NCBI RefSeq assembly: GCF_000379685.1 | Contig: NZ_KB903292.1 | Location: 186,001-250,000, forward strand | DNA: 64,000 bases | Source: Catelliglobosispora koreensis DSM 44566 | GTDB taxonomy: Bacteria > Actinomycetota > Actinomycetes > Mycobacteriales > Micromonosporaceae | Direction: 5' to 3' | Shown: in pieces, positions 32,650 to 40,243 of the stretch | Layout of the letters: each line of letters starts with the position of its first letter | Position numbering within the stretch: position 1 is the first letter of the stretch | Notes under the pieces: model-generated | The model's input: only the letters and a program-made list of their open reading frames with translations | The model's database searches: none | Told to the model about the DNA's origin: nothing | Made by a program: the position numbers and the translations under genes

Positions 32650-33825
32650 GTGGACTTTCACTACACGCCCCGTCAGCTGGAGCTTAGGAGCAAGGCGCGC
32701 GAGCTGACCGAGTACCTGGAAAAATTTGAAGTTGATTGTGAGACCAACAACGGCCTGGCGCCCGACGTCCATGATCTGGTGCGCAAAGCCGTGCTGGAAA
32801 GCGGTTTGCAGGCCATCAACATGCCCCGTGAGTGGGGCGGCGCCGGGCTGACGATCACCGAACAGGCGATCGTGCAAGAGCAGCTCGGCCGGCTGACGGG
32901 CGCGATCTGGGACATGGTGTGGCGGCCCGCCAACGCGTTGCGGTTCTGCACTCCGGAGCAGCGCGAGAAGTACCTCATCCCGGTTATCAAAGGCGAGCGG
33001 CGCGATTGCTATGCCGTCACCGAGCCGGAGGCGGGTTCCGATCCGCAGAATCTCATGACGATTGCCTCCAAAGTGGACGGTGGCTGGGTCATCAACGGCG
33101 AGAAGTGGTTTGTCACCGTTGGCGATCACGCTGACTTCATGATTCTGCTGGCAGCCACCGAATATGGCCCGTCGCTTTTCCTTGTGGAGAAAGACCTTCC
33201 GGGGGTACGCATGGAGCGCGTGCCACGTTTCATGCATACCTTCGTTTACGAACACCCGGAGTTCACGTTCACCGACGTCTTCGTTCCCGACAGCAATGTG
33301 CTGGGCGGCTTGGGCCAGGGCTACGACATTACGCGATCGTGGTTCACCGAGGAACGCCTGATGATCGCCGCACGCACCATTGGCGCGGCAGAACGCGGGC
33401 TGGAGCTGGCACGCGATTGGGCGGTCACACGACACCAGTTTGGCCAGCCGATCGCGAGTTTCCAGCTGATCCAGGGCATGCTGGCGGACAGTGCGGTCGA
33501 CATCGCCGTCAACCGGGCCTACACGCATCAGGTCGCGTGGGAGGCAGATCAACCCGCCACGGACCGCAAAACGGTGCACGCCAAGGCCGCCATCGCGAAA
33601 CTGTCCGCTTCGGAGGCCTCGGGCCGAGTGATCGATCGTTGCGTGCAGATCTTTGGCGGCCGTGGTTATGACCGCGCCTACCCGGTCGAGCGGCTCTACC
33701 GTGAGCTGCGGGTTGACCGCATCTGGGAAGGCACGTCGGAGATTCAGCGGATCATCATCGCCGGCGAACTCATCAAGCGCGGCATTGGTGTGCTGTCTTT
33801 CCCCACGGAAGCCGTCGCGAGGTAA
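32650..33825 (+). CDS. Acyl-CoA dehydrogenase, second of tandem pair
   Basis: This 391-residue paralogue of the preceding gene has AVTEPEAGSD and RIWEGTSEIQRIIIAGELIKRG. The GTG start immediately follows the previous stop. The two copies differ most in the first 60 residues and in the loop after the middle domain. They may have different acyl specificities or form a heteromeric enzyme, as some actinomycete steroid-pathway dehydrogenases do. That is an inference. It is the last gene of the TetR-controlled arm. Confidence 0.88.
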   Translation: MDFHYTPRQLELRSKARELTEYLEKFEVDCETNNGLAPDVHDLVRKAVLESGLQAINMPREWGGAGLTITEQAIVQEQLGRLTGAIWDMVWRPANALRFCTPEQREKYLIPVIKGERRDCYAVTEPEAGSDPQNLMTIASKVDGGWVINGEKWFVTVGDHADFMILLAATEYGPSLFLVEKDLPGVRMERVPRFMHTFVYEHPEFTFTDVFVPDSNVLGGLGQGYDITRSWFTEERLMIAARTIGAAERGLELARDWAVTRHQFGQPIASFQLIQGMLADSAVDIAVNRAYTHQVAWEADQPATDRKTVHAKAAIAKLSASEASGRVIDRCVQIFGGRGYDRAYPVERLYRELRVDRIWEGTSEIQRIIIAGELIKRGIGVLSFPTEAVAR

Positions 33826-33836
33826 CACTGCGCGGT

Positions 33837-33868
33837 CTGGGTCACTCAGCCGTCACTGAGCGACCCGG
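33837..33868 (+). terminator. Hairpin after the acyl-CoA dehydrogenase operon
   Basis: CTGGGTCACTCAG pairs with CTGAGCGACCCGG around a 6-base loop (one A-C mismatch, one G-U pair). It begins 12 bases after the stop and before the iron-uptake promoter. No T tract follows. Confidence 0.6.
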
Positions 33869-33908
33869 ATCGTCCGCATAAGAGAGCTAGCTCACGCTAA
33901 GTCGACAG

Positions 33909-33927
33909 TTAGGGTTGCCTAACCTAG
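33909..33927 (+). promoter_or_regulatory. IdeR/DtxR-type iron box
   Basis: TTAGGGTTGCCTAACCTAG matches 16 of 19 positions of the DtxR/IdeR consensus TTAGGTTAGCCTAACCTAA. It overlaps the first base of the proposed GTG start of the siderophore permease gene and a possible -10 (TAGGGT, 33910-33915). Iron-loaded IdeR would block the operon, so the uptake genes should be on under iron shortage. Confidence 0.8.
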
Positions 33928-34919
33928 TGTCGGGTTACGTGAAGAGGGGCTTCGTCGTCATCCTCGGCGCGGTCCTGCTCGGGGTCGCGGCCGTGGCCAG
34001 TTTGGCTATCGGCAGCAAGGCGATCCCCGTCCACGAAGTCTTTGACGTGCTGCTGCACCCGTCAGCCAGTGAAGCGTCCGTGATCGTGTGGGATATGCGG
34101 CTGCCCCGGACCCTCGCCGGGATTGAAGTCGGCCTGGCCCTGGCCATCGCCGGGGCGATGATGCAGACGCTGACGCGCAACCCAATCGCCGAACCCCGGA
34201 TCTTAGGTATCTCAGCGGGCGCATCGACCGGAGTGGTGGTGGCGATCGCGATGTTCGGGATTAGCACGCTCGCGGGCTGGATCTGGTTCGGCCTGCTGGG
34301 CGCGGCACTGGCAGGCCTTCTCGTCTTCGGGATCGCGGCCCGTTCACGTGACGGTGCCCACCCGGTGAACCTAGCTCTGGCTGGCGCTGCCGTTGATGCC
34401 GGGCTTGGCTCGCTCATCTACGGCTTGCTCAGCATCGACGCGGCGACGTTTGATCAGTTCCGGTTCTGGGTCGTGGGTTCGCTCGCCGGCCGGACGCCGC
34501 AGATGGCGCTTCAGGTCGCTCCGTTCATCGCGGTCGGCCTCGTGCTGGCCGTCTTCGTGGCGAGAGGGCTGGACGCCTTGGCGCTTGGCGATGATATGGC
34601 CCGTGGGCTCGGCCAATCCGTGGCCAGGGTGCGCATCATTGGTGGGACGGCCGCTGTTTTGCTGACCGGTGCCGCCGTCGCTCTCGCCGGCCCGATCGCT
34701 TTCGTCGGGCTAGCCGTGCCCCATGCTGCCCGAGCTCTCGTGGGCACCGGTCACCGCTGGGTGCTGCCGGTGTCCGCGTTGTTTGGTGTCGTCATGGTGC
34801 TGAGCGCGGACATCCTTGGCCGCGTTCTGTTTCCGCCCGGCGAGGTTCCGGCCGGGGTCATCACCGCTTTGGTGGGCGCCCCGGTTCTGCTTTGGACAGT
34901 GCTGCGGAGCGGCAAATGA
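33927..34919 (+). CDS. Iron-siderophore ABC transporter permease (FecCD type)
   Basis: This membrane permease of about 330 residues belongs to the BtuC/FecCD family and has many hydrophobic segments. Family-like stretches are RLPRTLAGIEVGLALAIAGAMMQTLTRNPIAEP and PIAFVGLAVPHAAR. The frame can be opened at TTG 33915, but that lies inside the iron box, so GTG 33927 (or GTG 33939) is more likely. No ribosome-binding site is seen, which fits leaderless or near-leaderless translation. It is the first gene of a four-gene uptake operon. Confidence 0.85.
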   Translation: MSGYVKRGFVVILGAVLLGVAAVASLAIGSKAIPVHEVFDVLLHPSASEASVIVWDMRLPRTLAGIEVGLALAIAGAMMQTLTRNPIAEPRILGISAGASTGVVVAIAMFGISTLAGWIWFGLLGAALAGLLVFGIAARSRDGAHPVNLALAGAAVDAGLGSLIYGLLSIDAATFDQFRFWVVGSLAGRTPQMALQVAPFIAVGLVLAVFVARGLDALALGDDMARGLGQSVARVRIIGGTAAVLLTGAAVALAGPIAFVGLAVPHAARALVGTGHRWVLPVSALFGVVMVLSADILGRVLFPPGEVPAGVITALVGAPVLLWTVLRSGK

Positions 34920-35872
34920 CGTGGCGTCTGCTGCCTATCGCCGCTGTCCTTGCCGCGGCGATCGTCGCTAGTGTCAGCCTTGGGGACGTCAGTGTGCCGC
35001 CGTTAGAAGTCTTGCGGTCATTGTTCTTTGGCGGCACCGACTATGACGTGGTGGTGCGGGAGCTTCGCCTGCCGCGCACGATTCTGGCCGCGGTCGCCGG
35101 TGCCGCGTTTGGCCTCGGCGGTGCGCTCATCCAAGCGGTGACCCGCAATCCGCTCGCCAGTCCCGATGTCATTGGGGTGACGCAGGGAGCTGGCCTCGCG
35201 GCGACAATCGCCCTGACCACAGGCGCTTTCGCTGTCGCGCCAGCGGCTCTCGCGGGCGGTCTGCTCGCGGCGGCTGTCGTGTTCGGGTTCGGCTCGCGGG
35301 CCGGATTCACCGCGAGGCGGTTCGTGCTCGCGGGAGTGGCGGTCGCCTTCGCGTTACGGGCCGGCATCGAAGTCGTGCTCACGTCGGCGGAAGTGATTGA
35401 CGCGCAACGAGCCCAGATCTGGCTCATCGGTTCGCTCAACGGCCGGGGACTGGAAGAAGCCACCGCCATCGGGATCGTGTTGCTCGCCGCAGCGGTGCCG
35501 TTGGCATGGGCCGCATGGGCACTGCGAATCAGCTCACTTGACGACGATGTCGCCCGCGGGCTGGGCGTGCGGCCAGTCGCCCGCCGCTACGGGCTTGCCG
35601 CTCTTGGTGCTTTGCTTGCCGCGTCGGCGACCGCGCAGGTCGGTGCCGTCGACTTCGTGGCTTTGGTCGCACCGCAAGTCGCCCAGCGCATCGCGAAAAC
35701 CGAACGCCCGCCATTGGTGATGTCAGCTCTGCTCGGGGCCACCCTCGTCGTGCTCGCGGATCTGGCCGGGCGGCGGCTGCTCGCGCCCACGCAGCTGCCA
35801 GCCGGTGTGCTCACGGCCGCTATTGGTGCGCCCTACCTGATCTACCTGCTTCTACGCCGGAGGCGCGCGTGA
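34916..35872 (+). CDS. Iron-siderophore ABC transporter permease (second subunit)
   Basis: This 318-residue FecCD-type permease is homologous to the preceding one (RLPRTILAAVAGAAFGLGGALIQAVTRNPLASPDVIG). The two form the heterodimeric channel. The ATGA overlap with the previous stop sets the start at 34916. A separate open extension to 34892 is inside the upstream gene. Its end overlaps the ATPase gene start by GTGA. Confidence 0.9.
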   Translation: MTWRLLPIAAVLAAAIVASVSLGDVSVPPLEVLRSLFFGGTDYDVVVRELRLPRTILAAVAGAAFGLGGALIQAVTRNPLASPDVIGVTQGAGLAATIALTTGAFAVAPAALAGGLLAAAVVFGFGSRAGFTARRFVLAGVAVAFALRAGIEVVLTSAEVIDAQRAQIWLIGSLNGRGLEEATAIGIVLLAAAVPLAWAAWALRISSLDDDVARGLGVRPVARRYGLAALGALLAASATAQVGAVDFVALVAPQVAQRIAKTERPPLVMSALLGATLVVLADLAGRRLLAPTQLPAGVLTAAIGAPYLIYLLLRRRRA

Positions 35873-36645
35873 AACTGGACGTCACGGAACTCGTCGCGGG
35901 ATATGACGGCCGGAAGGTCCTCAATGGACTGTCGGTCGCGATTCCGCCCGGAAAACTGACCGTCATCATCGGGCCCAACGCTTCAGGCAAGTCAACGCTT
36001 CTGCGCACCATGGCACGGCTGCTCAAACCCCGTGGAGGAGCGGTGCTTCTGGACGGGCAGCCGTTGCACGAGCTGCCGCCCCGCCTGGTGGCGCAGCGGC
36101 TTGGTGTTTTGCCGCAGGCTCCTTTGGTACCAGAGGGAATATCTGTTCTTGATCTTGTTTCTCGTGGCCGTCAGCCTTATCAGCGGTGGTGGCGCCAGTG
36201 GTCCGCCGATGACGAAACCGTGGTGCGGCAAGCACTTTCCGACGCTGACGTGGCCGATCTCGCCGACCGGCCGATCGAGGAACTGTCCGGCGGGCAGCGG
36301 CAGCGCGTGTGGATCGCGATGGCACTCGCCCAGCAGACCGAGACGCTTCTCCTCGACGAGCCAACAACATTTCTCGATCTGGCGCATCAGGTTGATGTCC
36401 TGGCTTTGATGCGGCGCTTGCAACGTGGCGGCCGGACCATCGTCGCCGTGTTGCACGACCTCAACCAGGCCGCCCGCTTCGCCGATCACATCATCGCGAT
36501 GCGAGATGGCGAAGTCGTCGCGACGGGCGCACCGTCCAATGTGGTCACCGCAGACCTGGTGCGGCAAGTCTTTGGGCTCGAATGCGTTGTCGTGCCCTGT
36601 CCGGTCAGCGGCGCACCGCTGGTCGTTCCCACTGGAAAGGAATAA
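35869..36645 (+). CDS. Iron-siderophore ABC transporter ATPase
   Basis: This 258-residue ATPase of the FepC/FecE class has Walker A GPNASGKST, signature LSGGQRQRVWIAMALAQ and Walker B TLLLDEPTTFLD. The GTG start overlaps the permease stop. Sequence around 36120-36170 is less GC-rich than the neighbours but stays in frame and family-like. Confidence 0.9.
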   Translation: MKLDVTELVAGYDGRKVLNGLSVAIPPGKLTVIIGPNASGKSTLLRTMARLLKPRGGAVLLDGQPLHELPPRLVAQRLGVLPQAPLVPEGISVLDLVSRGRQPYQRWWRQWSADDETVVRQALSDADVADLADRPIEELSGGQRQRVWIAMALAQQTETLLLDEPTTFLDLAHQVDVLALMRRLQRGGRTIVAVLHDLNQAARFADHIIAMRDGEVVATGAPSNVVTADLVRQVFGLECVVVPCPVSGAPLVVPTGKE

Positions 36646-36649
36646 GCAA

Positions 36650-37564
36650 GTGAAGCGTCTCCTGCTAGCGGCCGTGGTCGCCGGGCTGGCTCTGGCCGGC
36701 TGTGGCACCACCAAGCCCACCGACACGGCAGCGGCAACGGTGGAACTCAAGCACGCCATGGGAACCAGCAAGATTCCGGCTCAGCCCAAGCGCGTGGTCG
36801 TGCTGGACACCGACAAGGTTGACACCGCGCTCACCCTCGGTGTCACGCCCGTAGGTGCGGCCCGGGCCGGGGAACTCACGGGATGGCCAACCTACTTCGG
36901 AGCCGAAGCCACTAAAGACATCAAAGAGGTGGGTACTCTGCAAGAGCCCAACCTCGAAGCGATCGCCGCCCTGAAGCCCGACTTGATCCTGGGTTCCAAG
37001 TTCCGCCAGGAAAAGTTCTACGCGGAGCTGAGCAAGATCGCCCCGACCGTCTTCACGGAAAACGTGGGCAAGCCGTGGAAGGAAAACTTCCTCCTCGACG
37101 GTCAGGCCCTGGGCAAGGGTGCGGAGGCCCAAACCAAGCTCAACGGCTATCAGCAGCGAGCCGCCACGTTGAAGGTGAACAAGGCGCTCAAGATTTCTGT
37201 GGTGCGGTTCATGCCTGACCACATTCGTGTCTACGGCCCGGAGTCGTTCTCCGGCATCGTGCTGACCGACGCGGGCCTGGCCCGCACACCGTTCCAGATG
37301 CTGGAAGGCAAGCAGGACAAGCGGTTTGAGAAGGTGAGCCCGGAGCGGGTCGCCGACGTTGACGGTGATTTCGTGTTCGTGGCCGCCTACGGCGAGAAGG
37401 CCGCAGCGGAGCAGGCGAAAATCACGGCTGGTCCATTGTGGACGGCACTTTCGGCGGTGAAGACCGGCAAGATTCAGGTCGTGACCGACGAAACCTGGAT
37501 GACAGGAATCGGTGTCACGGCGGCTAACAAGATCCTTGATGACCTAGAGAAATACCTCAGCTAA
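36650..37564 (+). CDS. Iron-siderophore substrate-binding lipoprotein
   Basis: This 304-residue periplasmic-binding-protein-like lipoprotein would capture an Fe3+-siderophore. The signal ends in lipobox cysteine 18 (LALAGC). The FepB/FecB-like core includes PKRVVVLDTDKVDTALTLGVTPVGA and NLEAIAALKPDLILG. The GTG start follows AAAGGAA. The open frame reaches far upstream, but that part is inside the ATPase gene. No siderophore synthetase is visible in the window, so this may take up a xenosiderophore or one made elsewhere. Confidence 0.9.
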   Translation: MKRLLLAAVVAGLALAGCGTTKPTDTAAATVELKHAMGTSKIPAQPKRVVVLDTDKVDTALTLGVTPVGAARAGELTGWPTYFGAEATKDIKEVGTLQEPNLEAIAALKPDLILGSKFRQEKFYAELSKIAPTVFTENVGKPWKENFLLDGQALGKGAEAQTKLNGYQQRAATLKVNKALKISVVRFMPDHIRVYGPESFSGIVLTDAGLARTPFQMLEGKQDKRFEKVSPERVADVDGDFVFVAAYGEKAAAEQAKITAGPLWTALSAVKTGKIQVVTDETWMTGIGVTAANKILDDLEKYLS

Positions 37565-37576
37565 TATGACCTGGTC

Positions 37577-37611
37577 GTGGTGCCGGTTCCGCCGGTGGGA
37601 ACCGGCACCAC
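37577..37611. terminator. Bidirectional terminator after iron uptake operon
   Basis: A perfect 14-base stem, GTGGTGCCGGTTCC/GGAACCGGCACCAC, has a 7-base loop and lies between the convergent binding-protein and AraC genes. CTTTTAT follows on the plus strand. Confidence 0.85.
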
Positions 37612-37620
37612 GGTCTGCTT

Positions 37621-38484
37621 TTATAGGGACAAACTGGAACGGATCGCGCGGGGTGCTTGTCCCAACTCGCGACGGCACGCCTTGTTGAAGGCCTGCAGAT
37701 CGGGAATGCCCACGAGACCGGCGATAGCGGGGATGGGCAAAGTCGTGCGCCGCAACAGGTGCTCAGCGCGCTCAAGCCGCCTGCGGCGCAGGTAGGCCAC
37801 CACGGTTTCCCCTGTCTCCAGACGAAACAGTCGCGTGAGCTGATTGTGCGAGACCTCCGCATAGCGCGCGATCTGTGGCACCGTGACCGGTTCGCCTAGC
37901 CGGCTCTCGATGAAGTCCATCGCCCGCACCACCGCCTGATGCCGGCCGCCCTCGGACGGCTGCGCTAGCTGAGCCACCCGCCAGAGCACGGCCCAGATCT
38001 CAGCGGCCGCTTGGACGGGCTCGCGGTGTGCCGCGGCCAGTGCCTGGCGAAACATGCCTGACAGTGCCTCGGCCCGCTCGCCAGCGTCCTGCATGACGGG
38101 CACGCGAAGGCCCGGTCCCACGGTGGGCAGCTGGAGGTGGACGAACAGATGCTCGGAGCGCCCGCGATAGCCGAACCGCACCTCCTGCCCCGGCGGCACG
38201 AGGCTCACGTGACCAGGATGGATGGTGTGCGTCAGCCCGCCCAGGATCAGCTCGCCTGAATAGGCGTAGAGGTGCAGCTGCCAGTGATCGCGGAGCAGAA
38301 ACACATCGTGTTTGCCGGTTGTCCCGTGCACGGCGGCGCCGACGTTGGCGATGACCGGCGGCTGCTGCAGCCGCAACATCACGGCACCGTCGGGCAGCAG
38401 GTCGGACACGGGTGAAAAACTACCAGTAAAGGTGAACCTGGCCAACGCGTTGACAAGGCTTTGGGTTCTAGCCTTACCCAGCAC
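37621..38484 (-). CDS. AraC-family transcriptional regulator
   Basis: This 287-residue regulator has an N-terminal cupin-like sugar-sensing part (HLYAYSGELILGGLTHTIHPGHVSLVPPGQEV) and a C-terminal double helix-turn-helix (about 185-285, including YAEVSHNQLTRLFRLETGETVVAYL). It is divergent from an alpha-L-fucosidase gene 36 bases away and is the likely local regulator, perhaps responding to fucose or a fucoside. The only upstream start in frame is GTG 38484, and no strong ribosome-binding site marks it. Confidence 0.87.
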   Translation of the reverse strand: MLGKARTQSLVNALARFTFTGSFSPVSDLLPDGAVMLRLQQPPVIANVGAAVHGTTGKHDVFLLRDHWQLHLYAYSGELILGGLTHTIHPGHVSLVPPGQEVRFGYRGRSEHLFVHLQLPTVGPGLRVPVMQDAGERAEALSGMFRQALAAAHREPVQAAAEIWAVLWRVAQLAQPSEGGRHQAVVRAMDFIESRLGEPVTVPQIARYAEVSHNQLTRLFRLETGETVVAYLRRRRLERAEHLLRRTTLPIPAIAGLVGIPDLQAFNKACRRELGQAPRAIRSSLSL

Positions 38485-38520
38485 CTACCACTAACGGACC
38501 TGTGAAGGAGCTGGCGCGCC

Positions 38521-39783
38521 GTGCCGATGCAGCCTTGGTTTCCCGATGCCAAACTCGGCATCTTTCTCCATTACGGCATCTATGCCGTCAAAGGTGTCCC
38601 CGAATCGTGGGCTATGTATCAGGGCCAGCTGTCGCGCGAGGACTACTTGGCTCAGCTGAACGGTTTCACGGCCGCGAACTATGACCCGAAGGCGTGGGCG
38701 GAGCTGTTCGCTGACGCGGGCGCCCGCTACGCCGTGCTGACCGCTCGCCATCATGACGGATTCGCCTTATGGGACACGGCTTTTGGTGACCTGAACGTGC
38801 GCCAGACACCGGCGGGTCGTGACCTGCTTCAGCCCTACGCGGACGCGTTGCGCGAACGGGACCTCAAGGTTGGCTTCTACTATTCGCACTCCGACTGGAC
38901 CCATCCGCTATACGCCAGTGTGCGCAACCAGGGTGAGGCGACGTGGGTCAACGACAACCGCTTCGTCGGCCCGCCCGAGGGACAGCCCGACGATCCGGCC
39001 GCGTGGGAGAAATATCTGGACTACCGCGACGGTCAAGTGGGCGAGCTGATGGATCGCTACCACCCAGATCTGCTGTGGTTTGACGGCGAGTGGGAGCGCA
39101 GCGAGGCCCAGTGGCGGCTAAAGCCGTTGGCGGAACGGATTCTGGCCGCCAACCCGCAAACGATTCTCAACGCCCGCATGCTGTCCTACGGCGATTACGC
39201 GACACCGGAGCAAGGCGTGCCGATCCTGCCGCCCGATGGCCCGTGGGAGTTGTGCCTGACAGTCAACGACTCTTGGGGCTTTCAAGGCCACGACGACAAC
39301 CACAAGACGGTCCGTCAGCTGGTGCGCTACTTCGTGGAGACGATCGGCGCGGGTGGCAATCTGCTGCTCGATGTCGGCCCACGCGAAGACGGCACGATCA
39401 CGGCGCCGCAAGCCGAACGCCTGCGGGGCCTGGGCGCCTGGATCCGCAGACACAGCGAGGCTGTCTACGCGACGGTGGCCGGGCTGCCCGCCGGGCACCA
39501 CTATGGGCCGAGCACCCTGTCGGCAGACCGCGAAACGCTTTATCTCATGTGCTTTGACACGCCACGCGAGACCATCGGCCTGCGCGGCGTGCGTAACCAG
39601 ATTCGCAAGATTTCCGTGCTGGGCTCGGGAGAAGAGCTGTCCCATCACGCCGACCATGGCCTGCATGACGTGCCCGGGGTGAAGTGGATTAAGGCGCCCA
39701 CAACCGAGGACGCCTATGCCACGGTCATCGCTGTCGAACTCGACGGCGAGCTTGACCTCTATCGCGGGACAGGCCGCGTCTAG
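38521..39783 (+). CDS. Alpha-L-fucosidase (GH29)
   Basis: This 420-residue glycoside hydrolase of family 29 has no signal peptide, so a cytoplasmic enzyme is likely. The N-terminus WFPDAKLGIFLHYGIYAV matches the GH29 opening, and the nucleophile region is HPDLLWFDGEWE (Asp in WFDGEW). GH29 enzymes release L-fucose from glycans with retention. GTG 38521 is preceded by AAGGAG at 11 bases, and an alternative ATG lies two codons on. No fucose transporter or catabolic genes lie beside it. The stop overlaps the convergent GNAT stop. Confidence 0.88.
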   Translation: MPMQPWFPDAKLGIFLHYGIYAVKGVPESWAMYQGQLSREDYLAQLNGFTAANYDPKAWAELFADAGARYAVLTARHHDGFALWDTAFGDLNVRQTPAGRDLLQPYADALRERDLKVGFYYSHSDWTHPLYASVRNQGEATWVNDNRFVGPPEGQPDDPAAWEKYLDYRDGQVGELMDRYHPDLLWFDGEWERSEAQWRLKPLAERILAANPQTILNARMLSYGDYATPEQGVPILPPDGPWELCLTVNDSWGFQGHDDNHKTVRQLVRYFVETIGAGGNLLLDVGPREDGTITAPQAERLRGLGAWIRRHSEAVYATVAGLPAGHHYGPSTLSADRETLYLMCFDTPRETIGLRGVRNQIRKISVLGSGEELSHHADHGLHDVPGVKWIKAPTTEDAYATVIAVELDGELDLYRGTGRV

Positions 39784-40223
39784 ACGTCAATCGCCCCAAC
39801 CTTTTCGCCCTCAAGCACCTCGCCGGTGGGGACGAAACCCAGTCGCTTATAGAACTCTTCTGGGCCGTCCTCACCGGGATGCCACGTGACCGTGACCCGG
39901 CTGACGCCACGCTCCCGGGCCTCCTTCAGCACCGAGTCGATCGCGAAGCGGCCATAGCCCTTGCCCTGCTCCTCGGCGGCGATGTTCAGCCGCCAGATGC
40001 AAAAACGGTAAGCCTCGATCGGCTCATCAGGCTGGATGGCGACCATGACGAACCCGACGACCTGGTCCTCGTCCATGATCACTCGGAGCCAGGCGATGTC
40101 CTGATTCACGTAGGCCTCGGCGATCGACACCGCGACGGGTGCCACATAGCTCTCCTGATGAGGGTGGAGCTTCAGATCGCAGGCCGCCCGGACATTTTCC
40201 TTGGTTACCAATTCCAGCCGCAT
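39780..40223 (-). CDS. GNAT-family N-acetyltransferase
   Basis: This 147-residue acetyltransferase has the acetyl-CoA pyrophosphate-binding region RLNIAAEEQGKGYGRFAI (Q/R-x-x-G-x-G) at about 78-95, followed by a FYKRLGFVPTGE C-terminal strand. Similar proteins acetylate small amines such as spermidine or antibiotics. Nothing in the neighbours defines the substrate. Confidence 0.85.
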   Translation of the reverse strand: MRLELVTKENVRAACDLKLHPHQESYVAPVAVSIAEAYVNQDIAWLRVIMDEDQVVGFVMVAIQPDEPIEAYRFCIWRLNIAAEEQGKGYGRFAIDSVLKEARERGVSRVTVTWHPGEDGPEEFYKRLGFVPTGEVLEGEKVGAIDV

Positions 40224-40243
40224 AACGGGCCAGGATACCTCGG

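Noticed and set aside
31888-33828. 646-codon open frame antisense to both acyl-CoA dehydrogenase genes
   Set aside because: It exists because the two sense genes are GC-rich and duplicated; its translation repeats itself in step with the paralogues and shows no domain.
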